Positions 18,748 through 29,690 of a stretch of DNA of 63,045 bases are shown one piece after another. Both the position numbers and the translations under genes were made by a program. The notes under the pieces are model-generated. The model was not told where the DNA came from and ran no database searches. It was given only the letters and a program-made list of their open reading frames with translations. The stretch's first letter is position 1. Each line of letters opens with the position of its first letter. This stretch comes from Sphingomonadaceae bacterium (lineage in GTDB: Bacteria > Pseudomonadota > Alphaproteobacteria > Sphingomonadales > Sphingomonadaceae). Where the stretch lies: NCBI GenBank assembly GCA_020847445.1, contig JADLBY010000154.1, forward strand, positions 1 to 63,045, read 5' to 3'.

Positions 18748-19267
18748 AGCGATATTTGCAGGCGGGTGTTTCTGGTGCACCGAAGCGGTGTTCAAGCAGT
18801 TGAACGGCGTGCAGTCGGTCGAAAGCGGCTATATCGGCGGCAGCCTCGAGAATCCGGATTACAAGGCGGTGTGCAGCGGCACGACCGGCCATGCCGAGGC
18901 CATCCGTATCGGTTTCGACCCTGCGGTGATCGGCTATGCCGACCTGCTCGACATCCATTTTGCAACGCACGATCCGACCCAGCTCAACCGGCAGGGCAAT
19001 GATATTGGCACCCAGTACCGCTCGGCAATCTTCCCGCTCGACGACGCCCAGCGTGACGCGGCCGCAGCAGCGATCGTCCGCGCCCAGCCCGATTGGCCCG
19101 CACCGATTGTCACAACCATCGAAGGCCCGGCAACCTGGTATCCGGCCGAAGGCTATCATCAGGACTATTGGGACGGCGAGGGCCAGCGCAATCCCTATTG
19201 CCTTGCCGTCATCCCGCCCAAGCTGGCGAAGCTGAAAAAGGGCTTTGCGCAACGGCTGGCGCAATAG
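18740..19267 (+). CDS. msrA: Peptide-methionine (S)-S-oxide reductase
   Basis: A 175-residue MsrA. The catalytic motif [11 protein letters not shown] sits at residues 8-18, followed by the GYIGG loop and TGHAEAIRI, and by EGYHQDYW near the C-terminus. It reduces methionine-S-sulfoxide in oxidised proteins using thioredoxin. GTG at 18740 is used since GCFWC should lie near the N-terminus; the gene overlaps the RND pump by eight bases, and the frame open to 18611 is only an extension over that gene. Confidence 0.95.
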   Translation: MAEAIFAGGCFWCTEAVFKQLNGVQSVESGYIGGSLENPDYKAVCSGTTGHAEAIRIGFDPAVIGYADLLDIHFATHDPTQLNRQGNDIGTQYRSAIFPLDDAQRDAAAAAIVRAQPDWPAPIVTTIEGPATWYPAEGYHQDYWDGEGQRNPYCLAVIPPKLAKLKKGFAQRLAQ

Positions 19268-19300
19268 ACAATTAACCATGTTCCGTTATGGGACAATGCC

Positions 19301-20179
19301 ATGACGCATAAACCCATCCGCCCCATCCGTAAGGCCGTTTTTCCTGTCGCCGGACTAGGCACCCGCTTTCTTCCCGCGACCAAGGCGATCCCGAAAGAGA
19401 TGCTGCCCGTCGTCGATAGCCCGCTGATCCAATATGCGGTCGACGAAGCGCGCGAGGCGGGGATCGAACAGATGATTTTCGTCACCGGTCGCGGCAAAAG
19501 CGCGATCGAGGACCATTTCGACATCGCCTATGAACTCGAACGGACGATGACCGACCGCGGCAAGGATATTTCAGTGCTCGCACCGACCCGGCTGGGCCCG
19601 GGCAATTGCGCCTATGTCCGCCAGCAGGAACCGATGGGCCTGGGCCATGCAATCTGGTGCGCGCGCGACATTGTCGGCGACGAACCCTTTGCGATTTTCC
19701 TCCCCGACGAATTCATGCACGGCTCGCCCGGCTGCATGGCGCAGATGGTGGCGGAATATGATAAAGTCGGCGGCAATCTGCTCAGCGTGCTCGAAGTGCC
19801 GCACGAACAGGTTTCAAGCTATGGCGTGATCGCCCCCGGCGCGGCCGAGGGCAAGCTGACCGAGGTCAGGGGGCTGGTCGAGAAGCCGGCGGTCGAGGCC
19901 GCACCGTCGAACCTCATCATTTCGGGCCGCTATATCCTGCAGCCGGAGGTGATGCGCGTGCTCGAACATCAGGGCAAGGGTGCGGGCGGTGAAATCCAGC
20001 TGACCGACGCGATGGCGCAGATGATCGGCCACCAGCCTTTCCACGCGGTCACCTTCGATGGTGCGCGCTATGATTGCGGCTCGAAAACCGGTTATATCGA
20101 GGCCAATCTGGCGGTAGCGCTGTCGCGGCCCGACATGGCCGACGAGGTCCGCGCAATGGCGCAGCGCCTCGCCGGATAG
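19301..20179 (+). CDS. galU: UTP--glucose-1-phosphate uridylyltransferase
   Basis: A 292-residue GalU. The nucleotidyltransferase signature GLGTRFLPATKAIPKEMLPV begins at residue 18, followed by VTGRGKSAIEDHFD, a PDEFMHG acidic site, and GAGGEIQLTDAM. It makes UDP-glucose, precursor of UDP-glucuronate, exopolysaccharide and glycolipid head groups. In sphingomonads that includes glycosphingolipids, which gives a link to the lipid genes in this window. It is convergent with aqpZ, six bases apart. Confidence 0.96.
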   Translation: MTHKPIRPIRKAVFPVAGLGTRFLPATKAIPKEMLPVVDSPLIQYAVDEAREAGIEQMIFVTGRGKSAIEDHFDIAYELERTMTDRGKDISVLAPTRLGPGNCAYVRQQEPMGLGHAIWCARDIVGDEPFAIFLPDEFMHGSPGCMAQMVAEYDKVGGNLLSVLEVPHEQVSSYGVIAPGAAEGKLTEVRGLVEKPAVEAAPSNLIISGRYILQPEVMRVLEHQGKGAGGEIQLTDAMAQMIGHQPFHAVTFDGARYDCGSKTGYIEANLAVALSRPDMADEVRAMAQRLAG

Positions 20180-20185
20180 GCCAGC

Positions 20186-20887
20186 CTAACCCGCTGCCTT
20201 GCTGAGTTCCTTGTAGACGAAACCGCCGAGCAGACCGCCAAGGACCGGCGCGACCCAGAACAGCCACAGCTGCTGCAGCGCCAATCCGCCCACCACCAGC
20301 GCCGGGCCGGTGCTGCGCGCCGGGTTGACCGAGGTGTTGGTCACAGGGATCGAAATCAGGTGGATCAGCGTCAGCGTCAGCCCGATGGCGAGCGGAGCAA
20401 AGCCTGCAGGTGCCCTGGCGTCGGTTGCGCCCATGATCATGAACAGGAAGAAAAAGCTCAGCAGCAGCTCGACCAGAAAGCCGGTTGCCATCGGATAACC
20501 CCCGGGCGACCCCGCCCCGACGCCATTGGCCGCCAGACCATTGGCGGCGACCGAATAGTCGGCCTTGCCGGTGGCGATAACATAGAGCGTGAAAGCGGCG
20601 GCAATCGCCCCCAATGTCTGCGCGACCACATAAAGCGGGATGTCTTTGGCATCGAAACGCCCGCCCGCCCACAGGCCAACGGTAACCGCCGGGTTCAAAT
20701 GGCAGCCCGAAATATGGCCGATGGCAAAGGCCATGGTGACCACCGTCAGACCGAAGGCCAGGGCCACGCCGAGCAGCCCGATCCCCAATTCGGGAAAGGC
20801 GGCGGAAATCACCGCAGCACCGCAACCGCCGAGAACCAGCCAGAATGTGCCGATAAATTCGGCAACGCCGCGTTGAATATTGCCCAT
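20186..20887 (-). CDS. aqpZ: Aquaporin Z
   Basis: A 233-residue MIP channel of six helices with both NPA boxes: [12 protein letters not shown] (about residue 63) and [12 protein letters not shown] (about 183), the second with the selectivity-filter Arg. The spacing and the [11 protein letters not shown] context match water-selective AqpZ rather than glycerol facilitators. ATG 20887 is chosen because GAGGAGG lies about nine bases before it; ATG 20893 would be too close. The channel passes water across the inner membrane. Confidence 0.95.
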   Translation of the reverse strand: MGNIQRGVAEFIGTFWLVLGGCGAAVISAAFPELGIGLLGVALAFGLTVVTMAFAIGHISGCHLNPAVTVGLWAGGRFDAKDIPLYVVAQTLGAIAAAFTLYVIATGKADYSVAANGLAANGVGAGSPGGYPMATGFLVELLLSFFFLFMIMGATDARAPAGFAPLAIGLTLTLIHLISIPVTNTSVNPARSTGPALVVGGLALQQLWLFWVAPVLGGLLGGFVYKELSKAAG

Positions 20888-21030
20888 TGTCATCCTCCTC
20901 ATCTGCCTCCTCGCCATATGGCAAAGGCAATCTATCACGCTTTGCCCCGATACGGATGTCAAACCGTCTATTGTTCAGCGACAGAACAGCCGGATTGCGC
21001 TATCGCCTGCAAAGTCGGGGAGTTTTTTGC

Positions 21031-21336
21031 ATGCGCCGTCTTTTCATCCTGCCCTTGCTTCTGCTGTTGCCCGGCTGCGTCGCGTCGGTAGTGGGGGATG
21101 TGGTGACCGCACCGATCAAGGTTGTCTCCAAGACCGCCGATGTCATGACCACCAGCCAGTCCGAAGCCGACGAAAAGCGGGGACGCGACCTCAGGAAGCA
21201 GGAGGAGCGGCTGGGCAGGCTGGCGCGCCGACGCGATGAAGCGCGGGCCGATTGTGCGGATGGCGACCGCGAGGCGTGTCTGCGCTTCGAAGCGATCGAG
21301 GCCGAGATTGCGGCCGAAAAAGAGCGCGAAATCTAG
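21031..21336 (+). CDS. Small charged lipoprotein
   Basis: A 101-residue protein with a lipoprotein signal (MRRLFILPLLLLLPGC, lipobox Cys16), a short beta-like stretch VVGDVVTAPIKVVSKTADV, and a C-terminal half of charged coiled-coil character (DEKRGRDLRKQEERLGRL and more). It has two further cysteines in DCADGDREACLRF that could form a disulfide. GGGGAG stands nine bases before ATG 21031. It is divergent from aqpZ and convergent with purU, stops four bases apart. Function unknown; an envelope structural or stress role would fit. Confidence 0.75.
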   Translation: MRRLFILPLLLLLPGCVASVVGDVVTAPIKVVSKTADVMTTSQSEADEKRGRDLRKQEERLGRLARRRDEARADCADGDREACLRFEAIEAEIAAEKEREI

Positions 21337-21340
21337 GGCA

Positions 21341-22201
21341 CTAGCTCCGGAAAACGACCGTCTTGCCGCCGTTGAGCAGCACCCGATCCTCCAGATGATC
21401 GCGCACCGCGGCGGCCAGTACGCGGCATTCGATGTCGCGGCCTTTTGCCACCAGATCGTCCGCCGTATCGGCATGGCTGACCGCCTCGACATCCTGCGCG
21501 ATGATCGGGCCTTCGTCGAGGTCGGCGGTGACATAATGCGCGGTCGCGCCGATCATTTTCACCCCGCGCGCATGCGCCTGATGATAGGGCTTGGCGCCCT
21601 TGAAACCGGGCAGGAAACTGTGATGGATATTGATGCAGCGTCCCGACAGGAAGGCGGCAAAATCATCCGACAATATCTGCATATAGCGCGCCAGCACCAC
21701 CAGCTCGGCGCCGCTCTCCTCCACCAGCGCCTTGATCGCCGCTTCCTGCGCAGCCTTGGTTTCGGCGGTAATCGGAAAATGATGCCAGGGAATATCGCCC
21801 GCCAGCGACGGTTTCGACCGGTCTTGCGGATGGTTGGATGCGATCGCGACAACCTCCATCTTCAATTCGCCGACGCGCACCTTGTAGAGCAGGTCTTCAA
21901 GACAATGGTCGAATTTGGAGACCAGCAGCAGCACCTTGCGCGGCGTGGTTGCACAGCGGACCTGCCATTGCATCGACAGCCGCCCGGCAATTGGCGCAAA
22001 AGCCTTTGTCAGCGCCGCTTCACCGGGCGCGCCCGGCAGCGCCTCGAACACGACGCGCATGAAGAATTGCGCATCCTCACGATCATTGAACTGCTGCGAT
22101 TCCAGGATGTTGCAGCTGTGGTTCGCCAGAAAGCCGGATACCGCCGCCACCAGCCCCGGTGCATCCGGGCAGGACAGGGTGAGGGTATAGCGGGTCGCCA
22201 T
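21341..22201 (-). CDS. purU: Formyltetrahydrofolate deformylase
   Basis: A 286-residue PurU: an N-terminal ACT domain (about 1-80, with [15 protein letters not shown]) and a C-terminal formyltransferase-like hydrolase domain with the catalytic set [16 protein letters not shown] and [16 protein letters not shown] (Asn, His, Asp). It releases formate from 10-formyl-THF and so sets the one-carbon pool. ATG 22201 begins [11 protein letters not shown]; the gene is 10 bases after the spt stop, so it is the last gene of the acp-spt run. Confidence 0.95.
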   Translation of the reverse strand: MATRYTLTLSCPDAPGLVAAVSGFLANHSCNILESQQFNDREDAQFFMRVVFEALPGAPGEAALTKAFAPIAGRLSMQWQVRCATTPRKVLLLVSKFDHCLEDLLYKVRVGELKMEVVAIASNHPQDRSKPSLAGDIPWHHFPITAETKAAQEAAIKALVEESGAELVVLARYMQILSDDFAAFLSGRCINIHHSFLPGFKGAKPYHQAHARGVKMIGATAHYVTADLDEGPIIAQDVEAVSHADTADDLVAKGRDIECRVLAAAVRDHLEDRVLLNGGKTVVFRS

Positions 22202-22211
22202 CGGGTCGCGC

Positions 22212-23411
22212 TCAGATGATGCCGACAGCTTTCCCGGCACGGGCAAAGCGGCCGAGGATGTCCTGCACCTGTTCGGCGCTATGTTCGGCACAAAGCGAGC
22301 AGCGCAGCAGCGTCATCCCCGCAGGCGTTGCAGGCGGGCGGGCGAGGTTGACATACAGCCCCTCGTTGAGCAGCGCCTCCCACATCATCGCGCCGCGCTC
22401 CAGATCGGGCATGATCACCGCGATGATCGCCGATTGCGGTTCGTCGGTGCCGAGCCGGAAGCCCAGATCGCGCAGCCCCTTGTGCAATGTCTTCGAATTT
22501 TCCCACAGATGCGCGCGCTTGTTGCCGCCGTGCATCAGCTTGCGCACCGAGGCCGCGCTCGACGCCATCACGCTCGGCGGAAGCGCTGCGGTAAAGACAT
22601 AGGGGCGGCAGACGAGCCGCAATATCTCGAACTTGGGATGGTTCGACACGCAGAAGCCGCCGACGGTGCCGACGCTCTTTGAAAAGGTGCCGATGATGAA
22701 ATCGACATCGTCGATGCAGCCCTGTTCTTCGGCGACGCCCCGGCCATGCTGCCCGATAAAGCCCATCGAATGCGCCTCGTCGACCAGCACCATCGCGCCC
22801 GCCTCCTTCGAAATGCGCACCATTTCCTTCAGCGGCGCGACATCGCCGAGCATCGAATAGACGCCTTCGAGCACGACCAGCTTGCCGGCATCGGCGGGCA
22901 GGCGTTTCAGCCGCTTTTCCAGCGCCTCTATGTCATTGTGGCGGAAGGGTACGATCTCGGCATCGCCCATCTTGCAGCCATCATAGATCGAGGCATGGCT
23001 GTCTATATCGAGGATGATATAGTCGCCCTTGCCCGCGATCGTGCTGATAATGCCCAGATTGGCCTGATAGCCGGTCGAAAAGACCATCGCATGGTCCATA
23101 TCGTAAAATTCGCGCAGCGCCGCCTCGACATCCTTGTGCGGATCGAAGGTGCCGTTCAACACGCGGCTGCCGGTTGTGCCCGCGCCGAAATCGTCAAACG
23201 CCTGCTTGCCCGCCGCGATGACATCCGCGTCGAAGGTCATACCCATATAATTATAGGTGCCGAGCAGGATCGTTTCGCGCCCGTTGCAGATCGCGACGGT
23301 GGGCGAGAGCACCTTTTCCATCACCAGATTGAACGGGTCGGTCAGGCCGGTTTCGAGCAGCGCGCGGCGCTGTTCGATCAGCGTATCAAATTTGGAGAAA
23401 AGATCAGTCAT
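22212..23411 (-). CDS. spt: Serine palmitoyltransferase
   Basis: A 399-residue alpha-oxoamine synthase. Seen: [62 protein letters not shown], and the PLP lysine in [12 protein letters not shown] (about residue 251). SHASIYDG and the length match bacterial serine palmitoyltransferases rather than KBL or BioF, and an acyl carrier protein lies directly upstream, as in other sphingomonads. It condenses L-serine with palmitoyl-thioester to 3-ketosphinganine, the first step of sphingolipid synthesis. ATG 23411 is used; the frame open to 23438 is only nine codons longer. Confidence 0.9.
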   Translation of the reverse strand: MTDLFSKFDTLIEQRRALLETGLTDPFNLVMEKVLSPTVAICNGRETILLGTYNYMGMTFDADVIAAGKQAFDDFGAGTTGSRVLNGTFDPHKDVEAALREFYDMDHAMVFSTGYQANLGIISTIAGKGDYIILDIDSHASIYDGCKMGDAEIVPFRHNDIEALEKRLKRLPADAGKLVVLEGVYSMLGDVAPLKEMVRISKEAGAMVLVDEAHSMGFIGQHGRGVAEEQGCIDDVDFIIGTFSKSVGTVGGFCVSNHPKFEILRLVCRPYVFTAALPPSVMASSAASVRKLMHGGNKRAHLWENSKTLHKGLRDLGFRLGTDEPQSAIIAVIMPDLERGAMMWEALLNEGLYVNLARPPATPAGMTLLRCSLCAEHSAEQVQDILGRFARAGKAVGII

Positions 23412-23433
23412 TACCGGCTGCCTCAATCTTTTT

Positions 23434-23525
23434 GTCATTTCCGCGAAAGCGGGAATCCATGGTCGGAACTTCAGGTTTGAACCGGGGGCCGGGCCATGGA
23501 CCCCCGATCAAGTCAAGGGTGACAA
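23434..23525. repeat. Palindromic intergenic repeat, family C, between acp and spt
   Basis: The element begins GTCATTTCCGCGAAAGCG and ends with CAAGGGTGACAA, so its termini are inverted (GTCA/TGAC). It contains internal hairpins: CCGCGAAAGCGG, and GGGGGCCGGGCCATGGACCCCC. It fills most of the 125-base gap between acp and spt and would be transcribed in their common message. A related element is at 43883-43970. Confidence 0.8.
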
Positions 23526-23536
23526 TGGTTGGCCTC

Positions 23537-23782
23537 TTACTCGCTTGTTAACTTCAAAACCGCATCGACCAGCTGCCCGACATTTTCGATCTCGGCCTGC
23601 ATGTTCATGGTGATCACGATATCGAAGCTGTCCTCGACCTCGGCGACGAAATCCATCACCGTCAGGCTGTCCCATTCGAGATCGCCGGCAAAAGTCGTGG
23701 CATCGCTCAGGTCGACGCCCTTTTTGTTGAACGGCTCGATCAACGCCTTGAGCTTGTCGAACATTTCACTGCGGTCGGTCAT
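23537..23782 (-). CDS. Acyl carrier protein dedicated to sphingolipid synthesis (probable)
   Basis: An 81-residue acidic carrier protein with the phosphopantetheine site LEWDSLTVMDFV: the attachment serine is Ser39, in a DSLT context rather than the DSLD of fatty-acid AcpP. The surrounding helices (EDSFDIVI, VGQLVDAVLKL) fit the ACP fold. Because it immediately precedes spt it is likely to deliver the acyl chain to the synthase. GGGA lies before ATG 23782, and a TATAGT box some 20 bases further upstream may be part of a promoter. Confidence 0.88.
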   Translation of the reverse strand: MTDRSEMFDKLKALIEPFNKKGVDLSDATTFAGDLEWDSLTVMDFVAEVEDSFDIVITMNMQAEIENVGQLVDAVLKLTSE

Positions 23783-23872
23783 ATATCGTCCCTAACTATA
23801 ATCTGTTGCGCCCTTGCCAGCCGAATGAGGCGGTAAAAGGGCGATTTCTGGCCCCCGTCCGATAACCGGCCT

Positions 23873-24780
23873 CTATAGCCATCCTTCGGCCTTGTACCAG
23901 CGGGCGGTTGCCTTCAAGCCTTCTAAAGTGCCGATTTGTGGCTGCCACAGCGCGGCGGGCGGCGCGGCGGCGCGGTCGATAACCCAGTCGGGATGGCTCA
24001 TATAGCTGGCGCGGTCGGGGGTCAGCCTGGCGTTGCTACCCCGCACCAGCCTGTCCCCCCAGGCGGCGGCGAACAGCAGCGGCCGGGGGGCAGCGATGGT
24101 GACGATCCGGCGACCCAGCGCCCATCCGATCGCGCGGGCGAAACGGCCATGTTCCCACCCGCCCGGTTCGCCGTCATCGGCCTCAAAGGTCCGCGCGGTC
24201 GCATCCTCGTGCACCGGAAGCAGCGCGACCAGCAGCCGCGCCAGATCGCCGACATGGATCCACGACCCCCTGCCCGAGGGCGGCAGCAGGCAAAACCCCT
24301 TGGCGGCCATTTTGAACATCTCAAGCACATCGGTGTCGCCGGGGCCATAGACGCCAGGCGGGCGCAATATGGTCCAGTCGAGCAGGCTGGTTGCCACCAG
24401 CTTTTCGGCCATCGCCTTGCTGGCGCCATAATGCGAGAGCTGCGGCGCGCGCGCCGCCAGCGAGGAAACATGGACGAAGCGGCTGATGCCCTGTGCCTTG
24501 GCCGCCTGCAAAAGATTGGCGGTGCCGGTAACATTTCCAGCCTCGAAACCCGCCGCATCGGCGGCGTTGACCACGCCTGCAATGTGCAGAACCGCATCGG
24601 CGCCTTCGCACAGCCGCCCAAGGCTTTCAGGCTGGTCGAGCGCGCCGTCGACCCATAGGACACCCGGCTTTGGCTGCTGGCTGCGGCGGGTGAGCGCCCG
24701 TACCTGCCAGCCTGCGCCAAGCAGCAGGTCGAGCGTCGCGCCGCCTACAAATCCGGTTGCCCCCGTAAGTGCGACCGTCT

Positions 24781-24784
<4 letters not shown>
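23873..24784 (-). CDS. NAD-dependent epimerase/dehydratase family protein (ceramide reductase CerR candidate)
   Basis: An extended SDR of about 303 residues. TGATGFVGGATLDLLLG is the Rossmann GxxGxxG, the DGALDQPESL strand and AVLHIAGVVNA follow, HVSSLAA carries the catalytic Ser, and YGASKAMAEK gives the YxxxK pair (about 138-142). In Caulobacter an SDR beside spt and acp reduces the oxidised ceramide, and the order here is the same. No ATG, GTG or TTG lies in frame after 24871; the domain begins right at CTG 24784, which overlaps the proB stop as CTGA. The alternative ATG 24871 would add 29 residues inside proB. Confidence 0.75.
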
Positions 24785-26939
<2,155 letters not shown>

Positions 26940-26973
26940 TTAGGCGAGAGCGGCCGCTTTTACCAGTGCAAGC

Positions 26974-27372
26974 CTATCGCGGGCGAACTTCGGTGCCCAA
27001 TCCCGCCGTGATGAACAGCGCCGTCGCCTCGCTGTCCACATCGGCGGTATGCCAGACACCGGGCGGGTTGATCGCATATTCACCCGGGCCGATTGTGACC
27101 GATACGGTCGCGCCGTCCGGAAATTCCTGATGCAGCGTCAGCTGCCCCGATATGCAGACCACCACCTCATCGCCCAGCGGGTGCATTTCCCAGCTGTCCC
27201 AGCTTTCGGTGAAGCGGTGCATGCTGACCAGCCGCCCTTCGGCACCGTCGCCGCCATGCCGTTCGCCATAGCCGCCATACCAGTCCATCCCGCCAGTCAT
27301 CGCGGGTTGGGGCACAGCTGTCGCACCCAGGCCGAGATGAAGAGGAAAGGTTGCGAGATTGCGTTTCGTCAT
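26974..27372 (-). CDS. Cupin domain protein
   Basis: A 132-residue single-cupin protein. Conserved beta strands are visible as WEMHPLGDEVVVCISGQLTL (metal site partly kept: His, Glu) and GEYAINPPGVWHTADV (the second-motif His). Such proteins bind a metal or small molecule; the function is not known. It is upstream of obgE on the same strand, 43 bases away, and may share its transcript. Confidence 0.8.
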   Translation of the reverse strand: MTKRNLATFPLHLGLGATAVPQPAMTGGMDWYGGYGERHGGDGAEGRLVSMHRFTESWDSWEMHPLGDEVVVCISGQLTLHQEFPDGATVSVTIGPGEYAINPPGVWHTADVDSEATALFITAGLGTEVRPR

Positions 27373-27412
27373 CTGCCCGTCCTCCCGCTTATGTTGGCCG
27401 CACAGCCGTGAG

Positions 27413-27781
27413 TCACATGATGAAGGCGTTCAGCTTGTTGCCATCGGGATCGCGGAAATAGCCCGCATAAAAGCCTTCATCGCCGCGCGGTCCCGGAGGG
27501 CCTTCGCAGGTGCCGCCATGGGCGAGCGCGATGTCGTAGAGCCGGTGAACCTGCTCCTTGTCCTTCGCCTCCAGCGCCACCATGACGCCATTGCCGACGC
27601 TTGCGGGATTGCCGTCAAACGGCTTGGTCAGGCCGATGCCTGCGGCTCCGCCGGGCTTGCCCCAGGCGATGAAACCGTCAAATTCCATCATCCGCGGGGT
27701 ATCGAGTTCCGCCGCAATGGCGTCATAAAATCTGGCGGCACGGGCAAGGTCGTTGGTGCCCAGGGTCACATAGCCGATCAT
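27413..27781 (-). CDS. VOC-family (glyoxalase-like) protein
   Basis: A 122-residue vicinal-oxygen-chelate protein with two beta-alpha-beta units: MIGYVTLGTNDLARAARFYD at the N-terminus and YAGYFRDPDGNKLNAF at the C-terminus, where a Glu of catalytic glyoxalases is replaced by Asn-Ala. It is probably a binding or resistance-type VOC protein rather than glyoxalase I. It precedes the cupin gene on the minus strand by 40 bases. Confidence 0.82.
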   Translation of the reverse strand: MIGYVTLGTNDLARAARFYDAIAAELDTPRMMEFDGFIAWGKPGGAAGIGLTKPFDGNPASVGNGVMVALEAKDKEQVHRLYDIALAHGGTCEGPPGPRGDEGFYAGYFRDPDGNKLNAFIM

Positions 27782-27850
27782 CGAATCATCTCCTCCGGAA
27801 AGGATAGAACATTACTAGAACATTGTTGAGAGTCAAGCGTCGGGAGTTTT

Positions 27851-28025
27851 GGTTTCGCGCAGAGACGCAGAGTTTCGCAGAGGCCGCAGAGGATTATGTC
27901 CGAGCCGAAGGCTCATCCATATGCTTGGGCTTTAATTTCAGTCACATAGACAATTTGAGTGCGGCTTCGCCGCAAACGCTGCTTCTCTGCGGCCTCTGCG
28001 CAACTCTGCGCCTCTGCGCGAAACC
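27851..28025. repeat. Long palindromic intergenic repeat, family B
   Basis: Arms of 41 bases at 27851-27891 and 27985-28025 are inverted repeats with two mismatches. The outer ends read GGTTTCGCGCAGAG, and the arms are full of CGCAGAG units. The 93-base centre contains two small hairpins, GAGCC...GGCTC and GCGGCTTCGCCGC. It separates the VOC gene from the GST gene, both on the minus strand, and carries no coding region. Confidence 0.88.
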
Positions 28026-28031
28026 CCTATT

Positions 28032-28940
28032 CTATTCCGGCTTCGGCCATTCCCCGGCTGCGACCAGCTTGTCGATGGTGCGCGTGGCGAAATCGCCCGC
28101 ATCATGCCGTTCGGGCAGGCAGGTCGTTGGATCGCCCATCACGCGATTGACCATCCGGCCGCGCTGCGCCGCCGGGCGCGCCGCGATCTGTTTGGTCCAG
28201 CGCTGGACATGCGTGTAGCTGCCGACATCGAGGAACTCGCCCGCCTCGTAAATCAGCCCCATCGCCAGCGCCCCGTACCAGGGCCAGATCGCGATATCGG
28301 CAATCGAATATTCGTCGCCCGCCATATATTCGCGCTCCGCCAGATTGCGGTCGAGCACGTCCATCTGCCGTTTCACCTCCATCGCGAAACGATCGATGCA
28401 ATATTCGATCTTGAACGGCGCATAGGCGTAGAAATGGCCGAAACCGCCGCCGAGATAGGGCGCACTGCCCATCTGCCAGAACAGCCAGCTCAGCGCCTCG
28501 GTGCGCTTTGCCGGGTCGGTCGGCAGAAAGGCCCCGAATTTTTCGGCAAGATAGAGCAGGATCGCACCCGATTCGAACACGCGCTGCGGCACCGCGCCCG
28601 AACGGTCGACCAGTGCGGGGATCTTCGAATTGGGGTTCGCGCCGACAAAGCCCGATCCGAACTGGTCGCCGCTGCCGATGTTGATCAGCCAGGCATCATA
28701 TTCGGCCCCGCCATGCCCTGCCGCGAGCAGTTCTTCCAGCAGCACCGTCACCTTCACCCCATTGGGGGTACCGAGCGAATAGAGCTGCAGCGGGTGCTTG
28801 CCGATGGGCAGTTCCTTGTCGTGCGTCGGCCCCGCGACCGGCCGGTTGATATTGGCGAAACGCCCGCCGCTTTCGCTATTCCATTCCCACTTTTTCGGCG
28901 GGACAAATTCGGACAAGGTCTGGTTCGGCGTTTCAGGCAT
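28032..28940 (-). CDS. yghU: YghU-type glutathione S-transferase (disulfide-bond oxidoreductase)
   Basis: A 302-residue GST of the YghU/Nu class. It has the long N-terminal extension of this class, then GTPNGVKVTVLLEELL (about 66-81; the N-terminal helix with the class Thr/Asn), NPNSKIPALVD as the cis-Pro loop, FESGAILLYLAEKFG and a helical C-domain. These enzymes reduce small disulfides with glutathione. ATG 28940 is chosen; the open frame to 29015 adds 25 residues that run into the neighbouring promoter region. Confidence 0.92.
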   Translation of the reverse strand: MPETPNQTLSEFVPPKKWEWNSESGGRFANINRPVAGPTHDKELPIGKHPLQLYSLGTPNGVKVTVLLEELLAAGHGGAEYDAWLINIGSGDQFGSGFVGANPNSKIPALVDRSGAVPQRVFESGAILLYLAEKFGAFLPTDPAKRTEALSWLFWQMGSAPYLGGGFGHFYAYAPFKIEYCIDRFAMEVKRQMDVLDRNLAEREYMAGDEYSIADIAIWPWYGALAMGLIYEAGEFLDVGSYTHVQRWTKQIAARPAAQRGRMVNRVMGDPTTCLPERHDAGDFATRTIDKLVAAGEWPKPE

Positions 28941-29009
28941 CGGGTGCTCCTCGATTGGGTTGTTCTTTGCAACCGGTATAACGCGCGGAAGGGGTTTGGG
29001 TAGGGGGGA

Positions 29010-29037
29010 TTGCAATCGCGCGGTCGCGTGTTATAAC
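29010..29037 (+). promoter_or_regulatory. Promoter and palindromic operator of the AbrB/Doc toxin-antitoxin pair
   Basis: TTGCAA at 29010-29015 and TATAAC at 29032-29037 are separated by 16 bases, as in a sigma-70 type promoter. The -10 box is part of the perfect palindrome GTTATAAC (29030-29037). The expected start of transcription coincides with ATG 29044, so the message would be leaderless. Autorepression by the antitoxin through the palindrome is a guess. Confidence 0.5.
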
Positions 29038-29043
29038 AGTCGT

Positions 29044-29271
29044 ATGAACATGAGCTCCAAAATCTCGAAGCACGGGAATTCCGCTGCCATTCCGCTGTCG
29101 AAGGAGATGCTCGCCAAGCTGCGTCTCGGCCTGGGCGATCGCGTTTACTTCACCGAAACACCCACCGGCTTCCATATTTCCGCCGCAGACCCAGAGTTTG
29201 AGGCGAAGATGGAGGCAGCCGAAGCCATTATGCGCGAAGACCGCGAAATCCTGCGCGTCTTGGCGAAATGA
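29044..29271 (+). CDS. AbrB/MazE-type antitoxin
   Basis: A 75-residue protein with a swapped-hairpin AbrB domain: SKISKHGNSAAIPLSKEMLA (residues 5-24) and LGLGDRVYFTET. The C-terminal helix (EFEAKMEAAEAIMREDREIL) would wrap the toxin. It precedes a Doc-family toxin gene with a four-base ATGA overlap. ATG 29044 or ATG 29050 may be used; neither has a Shine-Dalgarno sequence. Confidence 0.85.
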   Translation: MNMSSKISKHGNSAAIPLSKEMLAKLRLGLGDRVYFTETPTGFHISAADPEFEAKMEAAEAIMREDREILRVLAK

Positions 29272-29669
29272 GCGCGAAAAAGCGGGTTGAGCCCAAATGG
29301 CTCGACGCCCGCGATGCCAACGCCATTCACGACCGGCAGCTGGCCGAGCATGGTGGCGGAATCGGGGTGCGCGACGCGGGTTTGCTTGATTCTGCCTTGG
29401 CGCGGCCAGTCAATCGCTGGAACTATGGCGAGGACGATCCGGCGGCTCTGGCCGCTGCTTATGCCTTCGGCGTCGCGCGCAACCACCCCTTTATCGACGG
29501 CAACAAGCGGACGGCGTGGGTGCTCGCCCGCCTTTTTCTTGCGATCAACGGACATCAGGTTCAATTTGAGGCAGTCGATGCGATCCGGATGATGCTGGCG
29601 CTGGCGGCAGGCGAGTTGGAAGAGGATGCCGTCGCAGCATGGTTTAGGCAGCATCTGGCCGACGCCTGA
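29268..29669 (+). CDS. doc: Doc/Fic-family toxin (death on curing)
   Basis: A 133-residue Fic-fold protein whose active motif is HPFIDGNKRTA (about 76-86). Doc toxins have a HxFx(D/N)(A/G)NKR motif that phosphorylates EF-Tu, whereas canonical Fic AMP-transferases carry HPFxxGNGRxxR. The Lys in GNKR places this protein with Doc. It also has the N-terminal ANAIHDRQLAEHGG segment of the family. It is encoded as the second gene of a translationally coupled pair with the AbrB-type antitoxin. Confidence 0.9.
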   Translation: MSAKKRVEPKWLDARDANAIHDRQLAEHGGGIGVRDAGLLDSALARPVNRWNYGEDDPAALAAAYAFGVARNHPFIDGNKRTAWVLARLFLAINGHQVQFEAVDAIRMMLALAAGELEEDAVAAWFRQHLADA

Positions 29670-29690
29670 ACCGGCAGGGACGTAGCGCGC

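Noticed and set aside
27851-28025. CRISPR array because of repeated CGCAGAG units
   Set aside because: The units are contiguous and inverted, with no regular spacers and no cas genes.
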